Of a stretch of DNA of 64,000 nucleotides, positions 43,245 through 52,067 are shown one piece after another. The DNA comes from Actinomyces lilanjuaniae (GTDB taxonomy: Bacteria > Actinomycetota > Actinomycetes > Actinomycetales > Actinomycetaceae), in contig NZ_CP032514.1 of the NCBI RefSeq assembly GCF_003606385.1, positions 2,480,001 to 2,544,000 on the forward strand. Reading direction: 5' to 3'. A program made the translations under genes and the position numbers. Position 1 is the first letter of the stretch. The number at the start of each line of letters is the position of its first letter. The notes beneath the pieces were generated by a model, which saw only the letters and a program-made list of their open reading frames with translations, searched no databases and was not told where the DNA came from.

Positions 43245-44807
43245 TCACTGCCCGACCGCCGTAGAGGCGGTAATCAGCGCCCTGGTGTACGGGTCCCGCT
43301 CGGCACCGGTGAGCCCTGCCGCCTCCCCCTGGAGCAGGCGCTCGTTGACCAGGGGGACGGCCGCCCCGGTAGCGAGGATCGCCTCCTCCGCAGCGATGAT
43401 GGCCTTGCGCCGCTCCTGCCCGGCCTCCAGCGCGGCGGCCTTGTCCAGCGCTGCGTCTACCTTCGTGTCCTTGAGGAAGCACAGCGAGAACGACCCGTCG
43501 GAGGAGAAGTCAGACTCCATGTAGGCCACCGGGTCCCCGGAGTCCAGGACCGTTCCTCGTGACAGGAGGAAGGCGTCGAAGGCTCCCGCCAGGGCGTCGG
43601 ACTCGATCTGCTCGTACTCGCGTACGTCGTTCTTGACCGTGAACCCGGCCTTCTCCAGCTGCTCGGTGACGACGACGAGCACCTCCTCGAGCTCGGGACG
43701 GTCGCTGTAGGTACCGATCGTGATGGTGGTCCCCTCGGGAACTTTGCTGGCCTTGGCGGCCCCGGGAACCCGGCCCGCGGCACCGGCGCCCTTGGCCCCG
43801 GTGAAGGAGGTGGTGCCCCACGAGCGCAGCTCCTCGGCCCACGTCAGTGCCGGGCCGAACAGACCGGGCGCGACGTCGGCGTAGCCCTCGTAGACGGTGG
43901 CGGTGAGCTCGGTGGGCTCAATGGCGTCCCTGACGGCGGCCCTGAGGCCCTTGTCGGTAAAGACGCCCTCGGCAGTGTTGAGGTAGAGCGTGAGGGTCCG
44001 CGGCGTGACGATCTCGTGCAGGAGCGACTCGTCAAGGTTGGCGACCTGGGAGAAGGGGACCGCCTCGACCACGTCGGCCTCGCCGGTGCGCAGGGCGGAG
44101 CCACGTGCGGTGCCGTCAGGCACGAAGGACACGTCGATGCCTGACGCGGTGGCGGCCTCTCCCCAGTAGTCCTCATAACGCTCCAAGGTGGCGGTAGCCG
44201 TCCCGTTGACCTCAGTCAGTCTGAAGGGCCCGGTCCCGTAGCCGATAGGGTCAATGACGCCGTCAGAGGCGTCGGGGTAGGCTCCCTCGGCGAGGATCAC
44301 CATGCTGGGGCTGGACAAGCGCTGCGGGAGCAGCGGGTCAGGCTCGGCCGTAGTGACGACGACCTCGCTGCCCTCGGCGGTGACGCTCAGCTCGACGTCG
44401 TCGAGGATACGGGGAGCCTCAGGGTGGCTGGCCGCAAAGTCGATGCAGGCAGCCGCCTGCTCCGCGGTCAAGGCGCTTCCGTCGTGAAAGGTGACCCCCT
44501 CGCGGACAGTGAACCGCCACGTGGTGCCGTTGGTGCGCTCCCAGGAGGAGGCGAGCGCCTCGACCAGCTTGCCCTCGGCGTCGAGATTGACCAGAGTCTC
44601 GGCACACGACCACTTGGTCAGCATGAACGCGTCGTCAGAGAAGGGGCTCATACTGGCGCGCGGCGTATTAAACATGGCGAGGCGGACACGGCCGTCGGTG
44701 GCCTCGGGCGGGCCACCGCCACAGCCTGCGACCAGGACCGCACCTGCTCCTATGCCTAGCACCGCGATCGCCTGGCGACGGGTGGGGACCGGTGCGGAGG
44801 TGTTCAT
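43245..44807 (-). CDS. ABC transporter substrate-binding lipoprotein (SBP family 5)
   Basis: 520 residues. Signal peptide with lipobox VAGC (C29), then a family-5 domain: SWERTNGTTWRFTVREGVTF, HDGSALTAEQAAACIDFAAS and YGTGPFRLTEVNGTATATLE. Such proteins bind oligopeptides, nickel chelates or opine metallophores. The ligand is unknown; a Zur-like box upstream of the operon makes metal or metallophore uptake attractive. It overlaps the upstream ATPase gene by 4 bp (ATGA). Confidence 0.85.
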   Translation of the reverse strand: MNTSAPVPTRRQAIAVLGIGAGAVLVAGCGGGPPEATDGRVRLAMFNTPRASMSPFSDDAFMLTKWSCAETLVNLDAEGKLVEALASSWERTNGTTWRFTVREGVTFHDGSALTAEQAAACIDFAASHPEAPRILDDVELSVTAEGSEVVVTTAEPDPLLPQRLSSPSMVILAEGAYPDASDGVIDPIGYGTGPFRLTEVNGTATATLERYEDYWGEAATASGIDVSFVPDGTARGSALRTGEADVVEAVPFSQVANLDESLLHEIVTPRTLTLYLNTAEGVFTDKGLRAAVRDAIEPTELTATVYEGYADVAPGLFGPALTWAEELRSWGTTSFTGAKGAGAAGRVPGAAKASKVPEGTTITIGTYSDRPELEEVLVVVTEQLEKAGFTVKNDVREYEQIESDALAGAFDAFLLSRGTVLDSGDPVAYMESDFSSDGSFSLCFLKDTKVDAALDKAAALEAGQERRKAIIAAEEAILATGAAVPLVNERLLQGEAAGLTGAERDPYTRALITASTAVGQ

Positions 44808-45745
44808 GTCTGTCTCCTTGCAGGTTGCTGAGGCTGGTAGACGCCCTGCGGGGAAGGCAGGCTGGGCACGGCGTCACGCAGGGCACGGGCGGCGGGATGG
44901 GACGGGGCAGTCAGAAGGTCACCCATCGGCGCGTCCTCGACGAGAACCCCGCCGTCCATGACGATCCCGCGGCTGCAGATACGGGCGACAGCCGCTAGGT
45001 CGTGGGAGACAACAAGCAGGGCTGGGGCGGGACGGGCGCAGTCCAGGGCTGGGGCGGGACGGGCGCAGTCCAGGGCTGGGGCGGGACGGTCTTGCTGCTC
45101 TGCTGGTACGTGCTGGGGCTGGGCTGTGGTCTCCTTGTCAGCCAGGTCTGCACCAATCCCCGACAGGAGCTCCAGGACCTGGCGTCTCAGCGCAGGATCG
45201 AGCCCTGACACGGGCTCGTCAAGAAGAAGGTGACGAGGGGCTGGCGCCAGGGCACGGGCGATCGCAACACGTTGAGCCTGCCCGCCAGAGAGCTCGTGCG
45301 GACGAGAGTGCCACACCTGCCGAGGAAGCTCCAGACGAGTGAGAAGATCCTCGGCAGCAGCCGTGTGCTCCTCCCGGCTCCCGGGGACCCCCAGAGTCCG
45401 CATGGGTCTGGTGACCTGCGACACGACCCTGAGCCGGGGGTCAAGGCTGCTGGCAGCGTCCTGGGGGACATACTGGACGACCCGTCGGTAGGAGCGCAGA
45501 CGACGCGCGCTGCGCCGGAGCACGGGAGTGCCGTCGAGCAGGATCTCCCCGGAGTCCTTCGGACCCGGAACGTCCAGAAGCAGCAGCGCACGAAGCAAGG
45601 TGGTCTTCCCGCATCCAGAGCGCCCGAGGAGGGCAGCACTGTGACCGGCAGGAAGATCAAGACTGACACCGTCGAGGACGGGGCGCAAGCCTCCGGAGCC
45701 GTCTGGGTAGGAGCGGGCGATATTGCTGACCCTCAGCCCCTCCAC
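44804..45745 (-). CDS. ABC transporter ATPase (DppF-like) with internal tandem repeat
   Basis: 313 residues. Walker A GRSGCGKTT at 41-49, signature LSGGQAQRVAIARALA, Walker B HLLLDEPVSGLDPALRR, H-loop LLVVSHDLAAVA. Between the D-loop and the H-loop is an unusual insertion of about 45 residues containing two and a half copies of a 9-residue unit, RPAPALDCA. The start is GTG 45745, 1 bp after the previous gene's stop; codons upstream to 45814 are not family-like. It pairs with the ATPase at 45747-46610 as DppF and DppD do. Confidence 0.85.
   Translation of the reverse strand: MEGLRVSNIARSYPDGSGGLRPVLDGVSLDLPAGHSAALLGRSGCGKTTLLRALLLLDVPGPKDSGEILLDGTPVLRRSARRLRSYRRVVQYVPQDAASSLDPRLRVVSQVTRPMRTLGVPGSREEHTAAAEDLLTRLELPRQVWHSRPHELSGGQAQRVAIARALAPAPRHLLLDEPVSGLDPALRRQVLELLSGIGADLADKETTAQPQHVPAEQQDRPAPALDCARPAPALDCARPAPALLVVSHDLAAVARICSRGIVMDGGVLVEDAPMGDLLTAPSHPAARALRDAVPSLPSPQGVYQPQQPARRQT
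45017..45089 (-). repeat. 27-bp tandem repeat inside the DppF-like gene
   Basis: Two perfect 27-bp units (45017-45043, 45044-45070) and 19 bp of a third (45071-45089) start CAGGGCTGGGGCGGGACGGG. Being a multiple of three, the array keeps the frame and adds RPAPALDCA units immediately before the H-loop strand. Confidence 0.92.
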
Positions 45746-45746
45746 G

Positions 45747-46610
45747 CTAGGACACCTGCCGCACGAGGGTCCGCGGGCGCCCATCGACGTCCTGCGCCTG
45801 CGGGAGCCTGACATCGGTGAACGCCGTCAGAGCGGCCGGGAGAGTTTCACGTCTGGCTGCCTCGCACATGGCCTGCGTCACCGGGTGATCAGGGCAGGCG
45901 AGGACCTGCCACGTGGCTCCCCTCTCGACGACCTCTCCCTGGGAGAGGACCACGATGTCCTCACAGATCATGGCAGCCGGGAGGTCGTGGGTAATCAGTA
46001 GCAGGGCCGGACCGTCGTCCCGACCTGTCACCCGGGCCAGAAGGTCAAGGACCTCGGCACGAGTGACGACATCCAGCGCCGTGGTGGGCTCGTCAGCAAT
46101 CAGTACGGTCGGGTCACCCGCCAGGGCCAGGGCCAGGCAGGCCCTCTGACGCTGACCTCCTGAGAGACATCCGGGCACTCGTTCCGCAAGCCGCCTCTCC
46201 AGGCCAACGGCAGCAAGCAGGTCCGTCACACGCTGAGCCGCCCGGTGGCGGGTACTCTGCGAGGTACGGGCCGCCAGCTCGATCTGACGTCCGACAGGTG
46301 TCAGCGGGTGCAGGGCCTTGCTTGGATCCTGGGGGACCAGCGCGACCCGGTCCCGCAGAGGACGGCGCGAGGCAGGCAGCGGCAGGAGGTTGACCGCGGT
46401 TGCCGACTCAGGTCCTGTGCCCGTGAGGCTCCCGGTCACCGTCAGGCCTGGCGGCAGCACACCCGCAAGCGCGGCACAGGTCAGCGACTTCCCCGCCCCG
46501 GAGGCCCCGACCAGGGCGGTGCGGCTTCCCGGAGACAGGGCGAGGCTGACATCCTTGAGCAGCTGACGCCCTCCCGCGCGGACACTCAACGATTTAAGAA
46601 GGGTTGCCAT
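45747..46610 (-). CDS. ABC transporter ATPase (DppD-like)
   Basis: 287 residues. Walker A GASGAGKS at 35-42, signature LSGGQRQRACLALALA, Walker B VLIADEPTTALDVVTRA, H-loop LLITHDLPAAM. The family oligopeptide C-terminal extension with its Cys cluster is missing. First gene of the four-gene operon ATPase-ATPase-binding protein-fused permease. Gaps are 1 bp, -4 bp and 9 bp, so all four are probably co-transcribed from the region near 46760. Confidence 0.85.
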   Translation of the reverse strand: MATLLKSLSVRAGGRQLLKDVSLALSPGSRTALVGASGAGKSLTCAALAGVLPPGLTVTGSLTGTGPESATAVNLLPLPASRRPLRDRVALVPQDPSKALHPLTPVGRQIELAARTSQSTRHRAAQRVTDLLAAVGLERRLAERVPGCLSGGQRQRACLALALAGDPTVLIADEPTTALDVVTRAEVLDLLARVTGRDDGPALLLITHDLPAAMICEDIVVLSQGEVVERGATWQVLACPDHPVTQAMCEAARRETLPAALTAFTDVRLPQAQDVDGRPRTLVRQVS

Positions 46611-46762
46611 ACCTAAGAACCTTAGAGGCGAAAGGGCCGAGGCGCAATCCCGTCACGAAAGAGGCTGGTACCACGCCCACCACGCCAAGGCGCCACGACG
46701 GGCGCGCGCACCACACCTCCGGCCGACACCTGGGAGCAACTGTCATAAAGGCACCATAGACC

Positions 46763-46784
46763 ATAATGACAACCGTTCTCAAAT
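46763..46784 (-). promoter_or_regulatory. Zur-box-like palindrome and promoter of the peptide/metal-type ABC operon
   Basis: On the minus strand the sequence is ATTTGAGAACGGTTGTCATTA, with core TGAGAAC-G-GTTGTCA: seven-base half sites matching at six positions, like actinobacterial Zur boxes (TGAAAAT-type dyads). Its TTGAGA also makes a -35 with TATGGT 18 bp on as -10, so repressor binding would block the promoter. It lies about 155 bp upstream of the first ATPase gene. Fur or another dyad-binding repressor is possible. Confidence 0.45.
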
Positions 46785-46880
46785 CTGGCTGATGGCACCA
46801 CCGTGCCGCGCCCAGCCCGACAGCCCCTGACGACTGCGTGGCCCCGGAGCGACGACGCCCGTGGGCCACGCGCCCGCGCC

Positions 46881-48767
46881 CTAGTCGGCCCCCAGCAGGC
46901 CCAGGTCCCGCACGGCCCCAGGTCGGCGCTAGTTGCCAGCATCGCGTAGGCGCGCAGGGCGGCAGAGACCTTGCGGGGACGCGGGAGTGGGGGTCCAGGC
47001 GGCCGCCCCGCGCGCCTCCTCCTGCGCACGACGACGCTGGATCTCGGCCTCGTCCAGGCGCACCGAGATGGAGCGGGCCGGGATGTCGATGTCGATGACG
47101 TCACCGCTGCGAACCAGGCCGATGAGGCCGCCCGCCGCCGCCTCCGGGAGACGTGCCCGATGCTCAGGCCGAGGTCCCCCGGAGAAGCGCCCATCGGTCA
47201 GCAACGCGCACTCCTTGCCCAGGTGCATGGACTTGATGTAGGTGGTCGGGTAGAGCATCTCCTGCATGCCCGGCCCCCACGGGGCCCTCATGGGAGATGA
47301 TCACCACGTCGCCTGCCTTCACCTTGCCGCCGAGGATGCCCTCCACGGCGTCGTCCTGGGACTCGAAGACCACTGCGGGACCAGAGAAGGTGAGGATCGA
47401 GGCATCCACCCCGGCGGTCTTGACGATGCAGCCCTTCTCCGCGATGTTCCCAAACAGCACCGCCAGCCCGCCGTCAGCGGAGTAGGCGTGGGCGACGTCG
47501 CGGATGGCGCCGTTGTCACGATCAGTGTCCAGCGCCTCCCACCGGGAGGACTGGGAGAACATCTCGGTTGTGCGCACACCCGCGGGGGCGGCCAGGTAGC
47601 GGGTGCGGATCGCCTCATCCACCCGGCTCGCCTGCGGATCGCGCCCGCCGCCCTCGCCGGGGCAGCCGATGTCGTACTGGTCGAGCTCGTCGGCCAAGGT
47701 GCCACGCAACACGGTACGAGTGGTGGTGTCAAGCAGCCCCCACGGTCCAGCTCCCCAAGGATGCCCATGATGCCGCCGGCCCGGTGGACGTCCTCCATGT
47801 GGAAGACGTTGGTGGAGGGAGCCACCTTGCACAGGTGGGGAACCTTGCGGGAAAGCCGGTTGATGTCGGCCATCGTGAAATCGACCTCCGCCTCCTGGGC
47901 GGCAGCAAGCAGGTGCAGCACCGTGTTGGTAGAGCCGCCCATAGCAATGTCCAGGCTCATGGCGTTCTCAAAGGCGGCCTTGGTGGCGATCGAGCGCGGC
48001 AGGACGGAGGCGTCGTCCTCCTCGTAGTAGGCCTTGGTGATCTGAACGATCTGGCGGCCGGCCTCCTGGAACAGAGCCTTGCGGTCGGCGTGCGTGGCCA
48101 GGAGCGATCCGTTGGTCGGCAGCGCCATGCCCAGGGCCTCCGTCAGGCAGTTCATAGAGTTGGCAGTGAACATGCCCGAGCAGGAGCCACAGGTGGGGCA
48201 GGCCAGGCGCTCAATGGCGGAGATGGTCTCATCGGGGACCGTGGGGTCACCGGCATCCATCATCGCGTCGATAAGGTCCAGCTTGCGGGTGGTGCCGTCC
48301 GCGGCCACCATCTTCCCCGACTCCATGGGCCCGCCGGAGACAAAGATCGTCGGGATGTTCAGGCGCAGGGAGGCCATGAGCATGCCAGGGGTGATCTTGT
48401 CACAGTTGGAGATACACACCAGGGCGTCCGCGCAGTGGGCGGAGACCATGTACTCCACTGAGTCAGCGATGAGCTCTCGGCTGGGCAGGGAGTAGAGCAT
48501 GCCGTCGTGACCCATGGCAATGCCGTCGTCCACGGCGATGGTGTTGAACTCCTTGGCGATACCGCCGGCAGCCTCGATCTGGGAGGCGACCAGACGGCCG
48601 ACGTCGCGCAGGCCCACGTGCCCGGGGACGAACTGGGTGAAAGAGTTGGCGATCGCGATGATGGGCTTGCCGAAGTCGGAGTCCCTGACGCCGGTCGCGC
48701 GCCACAGGGCGCGTGCGCCCGCCATGTTACGGCCGGAGGTTGAGGTGGCGCTGCGGTACTGCGGCAT
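46881..48767 (-). pseudogene. ilvD: ilvD, dihydroxy-acid dehydratase, multiple frameshifts in this sequence
   Basis: Third enzyme of branched-chain amino-acid synthesis, an iron-sulfur dehydratase. From ATG 48767 (AGGAGA upstream) the first 340 codons are perfect Ilv[41 protein letters not shown] and [19 protein letters not shown]. Then the frame breaks near 47737, 47276, 47150-47180, 46975 and 46905, but every family block continues in another frame: [77 protein letters not shown]. About eight single G/C additions restore a full-length protein ending at 46881. An essential biosynthetic gene with this pattern is almost certainly miscalled. Confidence 0.85.
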
Positions 48768-49071
48768 GTTCTCTCCTGTCGGGAGGTCTGTAGGGACGTC
48801 ACTGGGACGCACTCGGCAGTGGCGGTAGCGAGCAACCCCGTCACCACAGTCGGCGAGGACCCGGTAATGACACCGCGTCCGCCTCCCAGCCTAGTGCTCC
48901 CTGCTAGAGCACGCACACGGCCCTGCGCATTCCCGGCCGACCGGACCGAGAGCAGCGTCGGCGCCAGGTCTGCTCAGCCGTCCTCGCGCGTAGGTCAGCC
49001 TAGGCACGACTCCTCACCGGGAGCCTCCTGCCAGGCCCGCCGCCCAGACCGAGCGCCCCGCCCACCCGGCG
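48768..49071. other. 304-bp spacer upstream of ilvD
   Basis: Lies between the ilvD start and the 3' end of the FKBP gene, both on the minus strand. No gene, repeat, T-box or attenuator peptide was recognised. It should contain the ilvD promoter and FKBP terminator. Confidence 0.4.
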
Positions 49072-49479
49072 TCACATAACGCCTAGAATCTCCGTGACGA
49101 AAACAAGGGTGTCACCACCCCTGATCCCTGCTTGCGGGACGCCACGATCGCCGTAGCCAAGCTCAGAGGGGATCGACAGCAGCACCCGAGATCCGACCCT
49201 CTGTCCCACCAGGGCGTCGTCCCAGCCGCGGATTACCATCCCGGTCCCAACCTGGAAGCTCAGCGGCTGGCCACGGTCGTAGGAGCTGTCGAAGACCTTC
49301 CCGTCCCAGACCTGGCCCAGGTAGTGGCAGGCGATCGTGTCCCCCGGTTCAACCACCCGGCCGTCCCCGGCGTCGACAACCTGCACCTGGAGGCCCTCGG
49401 GTGCCTGCGGGCCGGGGAAGGTCAGGGACGGCCTAGTCCCCTTGGCGCCGCCGACGGAGGGCATGTTCATACTGATCAT
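49072..49479 (-). CDS. FKBP-type peptidyl-prolyl isomerase
   Basis: 135 residues. The FKBP core is complete: EPGDTIACHYLGQVWDGKVF, DSSYDRGQPLSFQVGTGMVI, RGWDDALVGQRVGSRVLLSI, and PSELGYGDRGVPQAGIRGGD. There is no signal peptide or other domain, so it is a cytoplasmic stand-alone isomerase, as in other actinobacteria. ATG 49479 or one of the following ATGs (to residue 6) could be the start. Confidence 0.93.
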   Translation of the reverse strand: MISMNMPSVGGAKGTRPSLTFPGPQAPEGLQVQVVDAGDGRVVEPGDTIACHYLGQVWDGKVFDSSYDRGQPLSFQVGTGMVIRGWDDALVGQRVGSRVLLSIPSELGYGDRGVPQAGIRGGDTLVFVTEILGVM

Positions 49480-49602
49480 GGCAGGAGCCTACGCCAGGCG
49501 ACTGTGGCGTACACCCAGGTCCCGGGCACTGACCAGCCCCACCGGCGGCGCCGGCACGGAGCAGGAGCCTCGGGCGGGGACCAGCAGCCCCCGTCCGGGG
49601 CT

Positions 49603-49640
49603 CAGTGAGGCCCTCAGTGGCTGCACTGAGAGCCTCACTG
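49603..49640 (-). terminator. Strong hairpin between the Bax-inhibitor-1-like and FKBP genes
   Basis: 17-bp arms CAGTGAGGCCCTCAGTG (49603-49619) and CACTGAGAGCCTCACTG (49624-49640) pair with one mismatch around a 4-nt loop. Located 40 bp past the stop of the minus-strand gene at 49680. Confidence 0.75.
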
Positions 49641-49679
49641 AGGACCTCCTCCACCGGCGCGCCTGTTCTGGTGCGGGTG

Positions 49680-50717
49680 TCAGTCGCGGAAGTAGGACAG
49701 CAGGCGGAGGAACTCGATGTACATCCACACGATGGTCACCACCAGGCCGAAGGCCCCGGCCCAGGCGTAGCGCTGGGGCAGGCGGTTGTCCACGCCCTGC
49801 TGGACAGACTCGAAGTCCACCGCCAGGCAGAAGGCGGCCATGACCACCGCGGCCAGCCCGATGACCACGCCCAGGGGGATCCCCATGACCTCAATGCTGC
49901 GCAGCCCCCACTGCCCCGGGGTCACCCCAGTGAGCATGAGCCCCAGGTTGACCAGGCTGAACAGCAGGTAGCCGCCCACGGCCACGAGCAGCACGCGCCG
50001 GACGCGGCCCTGGACCCTGAAGCCGGCGAACCGGTAGGCGCACAGCACCACCACGAAGGTCGCCGCGGTGGCCAGCACCGCCTGGGCCACGATGCCCTCG
50101 TAGCGGTACTCCATGATCCCGGAGAAGCCCCCCAGCAGCAGGCCCTCGCACACCGCGTAGCCCATGATGAGCGCCGGGGAGGGCACCCGCCTGAAGGAGT
50201 TAACCAGCCCCAGCACCAGGCCCCCGACCAGGCCGACAAGCATCAGCATGGTCCCCAGGCCCGTCGTGGCCGGGGTGGTCACCAGGTTCCACGACACCGC
50301 CCCGACCACCACGATGACCGCGAACAGGCCCGCGGTACGGATGATGACGTCGTCATAGGTCATCCGCCGCATGTCCGTGCTCGTGGCTGCAGGCGCCCGG
50401 TACCGGGCCTCCATGCCGGCCACCTGCTCCGGGCTGACCTGCCCGTAGCCGGGCTGGGTGGTGCCGTAGGAGCCGCCGTGCTGCCCCCAGGCCTGGCCCG
50501 GGACCTGACCATAGACCTGCCCGTAGCCCTGGCCGTAGGCCTGCCCGGCCCCGTAGGACCGGTGGGCAGCATAGCCAGCCTGCCCGGAGCCGGTGTAGCC
50601 GGGCTGGTAGCCCGGCATCGTGGGGTACCCACCAGGAGTGGTCCCCACGGGCTCGGACTCACGCACGCCCCCACCCGGGGCAAACGCCCGGCTCTGACTG
50701 AAGAAGGGATTACTCAC
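49680..50717 (-). CDS. Bax inhibitor-1 / YccA family membrane protein
   Basis: 345 residues. The first 115 or so are a Gly/Tyr/Gln-rich cytoplasmic region (for example AGQAYGQGYGQVYGQVPGQA); the rest has seven membrane helices with TYDDVIIRTAGLFAVIVVVG, NSFRRVPSPALIMGYAVCEG, LLLGGFSGI and a C-terminal VDFESVQQGVDNRLPQRYAW, the bacterial BI-1/YccA-like signature including the acidic pair near the end. Relatives leak Ca2+ or protect membrane proteases; role here unknown. The GTG at 50717 (MSNPFFSQSRAF) is the actinobacterial family start. Confidence 0.88.
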   Translation of the reverse strand: MSNPFFSQSRAFAPGGGVRESEPVGTTPGGYPTMPGYQPGYTGSGQAGYAAHRSYGAGQAYGQGYGQVYGQVPGQAWGQHGGSYGTTQPGYGQVSPEQVAGMEARYRAPAATSTDMRRMTYDDVIIRTAGLFAVIVVVGAVSWNLVTTPATTGLGTMLMLVGLVGGLVLGLVNSFRRVPSPALIMGYAVCEGLLLGGFSGIMEYRYEGIVAQAVLATAATFVVVLCAYRFAGFRVQGRVRRVLLVAVGGYLLFSLVNLGLMLTGVTPGQWGLRSIEVMGIPLGVVIGLAAVVMAAFCLAVDFESVQQGVDNRLPQRYAWAGAFGLVVTIVWMYIEFLRLLSYFRD

Positions 50718-51038
50718 TGCTACTCTCCGTCTACTACTCTCCGTTGTACTGGCCAGGCCTGTCCCAGGTACCACCTGGCTGCGGCGACACGGCAGCTGCC
50801 ACCCAGTGCAGGATCGGCGGGACCGTCCGTGCCTCCACCTGGTCACCACCTGCGTCCACGGACGGACACCAGTCTAGCCCTCACGACCCCACCAGTCCCG
50901 GCGGTACGGGCAACCCCTGTCCGAACCGAGGCTTCCCGGTCTCGCTGACAGGGAAATCAAGGTAATCGGGGTATTATGGGCTTCTCGCAGGCTGTCCGCC
51001 CCTAGCGCGCCCCGGAACCTTCAGGCAGACTCGCTGTC
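50718..51038. other. 321-bp divergent promoter region
   Basis: Separates the BI-1-like gene (-) from the lipoprotein gene (+). TACTCTCCGT is repeated at 50721-50730 and 50735-50744, just upstream of the BI-1 start, where it supplies GGAG on the minus strand. TATTAT at 50972-50977 is a good -10 candidate for the rightward gene. Nothing else was recognised. Confidence 0.45.
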
Positions 51039-51689
51039 ATGCGATCTCCCAAGCTGTCCGCGCTCCCCGTGGCCGCCGCGCTCCTCCTTGCTCTCAGCGC
51101 CTGCCTTGGCAGCCAGGCGGAGCCTGTCGCCCTGACCACGCTCGGTCCTGCTGGCGAGAGCTCCCAGAGCGCCACCCCCAACGGCGGCCCCACTGCCGCA
51201 CCCAGCGACGAGGCCAGCCCGTCCGAGACCCCCTCCCAGCCATCCGGTCCGGACTCCTCGCTTGCCTTCCTGGACGACCTGGAGGTGGGTGACTGTCTCA
51301 CCGACACCCCTGACGACGTCATGAGCTCCAGCAACCCTCTTCTCCATGTCACCGACTGCAAGGAGTCCCACTACCTGGAGCTCTACCACACCGGTGAGGC
51401 TGCAGAAGAGTCCTACGAGACCTATGACGAGGAGGCCCTGGCCGCCGACGTGGAGACCGCATGTACCTCCCAGTTCTCCGGCTACGCCTCCAGCGACGTC
51501 GACGAGACCAGCTTCCGGCTGCTCTATCTCTACCCGAACGAAGTAGCCTGGAACGCCTCCAATGACCGGGGCTTTCTCTGCTTCGCCTTCAGGGTGGACG
51601 AGTCTGCCATGACCGGCTCCGTCGCCGAGGGCGGGGGTGCCCCAGCAGAGGCCCCCGAGGGCACTCAGGACTCTGAGGAGACCACCTGA
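51039..51689 (+). CDS. Septum_form-type lipoprotein
   Basis: 216 residues. Signal peptide MRSPKLSALPVAAALLLALS with lipobox Cys 22, a Ser/Pro/Thr-rich linker of about 50 residues, then a domain LEVGDCLTDTPDDVMS, VTDCKESHYLELYHTGEAAE, ADVETACTSQFSGYAS and NDRGFLCFAF. The spaced Cys pairs match the actinobacterial septum-formation domain (Septum_form), exported and membrane-attached. Involvement in septation rests on the family name only. A very strong hairpin follows. Confidence 0.75.
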   Translation: MRSPKLSALPVAAALLLALSACLGSQAEPVALTTLGPAGESSQSATPNGGPTAAPSDEASPSETPSQPSGPDSSLAFLDDLEVGDCLTDTPDDVMSSSNPLLHVTDCKESHYLELYHTGEAAEESYETYDEEALAADVETACTSQFSGYASSDVDETSFRLLYLYPNEVAWNASNDRGFLCFAFRVDESAMTGSVAEGGGAPAEAPEGTQDSEETT

Positions 51690-51715
51690 CCTCTCCCCGG
51701 ACCGCTCTCACTGAC

Positions 51716-51773
51716 GCGACAAAAACGTCGGAGGACAACACGATGCCTTGTTGTCCTCCGACGTTTTTGTCGC
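51716..51773. terminator. Near-perfect 58-bp palindrome, member of the repeated terminator-like family
   Basis: Arms of 25 identical bases beginning GCGACAAAAACGTCGGAGGA and its complement enclose an 8-nt loop; the right arm holds a T5 run. It lies 27 bp after the lipoprotein gene. The ACAAAAACGTC and AGGACAAC blocks are shared with 29091-29150 and 30316-30375. The rest of the 378-bp spacer to 52068 carries no recognisable gene. Confidence 0.85.
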
Positions 51774-52067
51774 TTGAGCGGGATACCTGCCGTGTCTCCT
51801 CCGCTCTCCTCCGCGCGGAGGAGACACCCTCCCCCGAGAGGGACAGCAGGCTCACCAGGATTCAGCCTCCCGGGCGAGTCAGACGCCTCACCCACGCTCC
51901 TAGGCTGGTTCCAGCCAGCGGCCCTCCAGCCCGGTCGCTGACCATCTGCCCGGGCCGCCGGATCCACGGTGGCAGACCTGAGGCGGGGCTCCGCTAACCA
52001 CGGCTTCCGCCCCTCTCCCGTCTCCACCGCCCCCCTGGCCTGGCTTACCCAGCGAGAGGAGACTGTT

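Noticed and set aside
45017..45089. CRISPR or iteron array
   Set aside because: Contiguous 27-bp units inside an ABC ATPase gene, no spacers, in frame with the protein.
49605..50948. A 447-codon plus-strand frame opposite the Bax-inhibitor-like gene
   Set aside because: Composition is His/Pro/Gln-rich antisense sequence with no domain; the minus-strand gene has seven membrane helices and family motifs.
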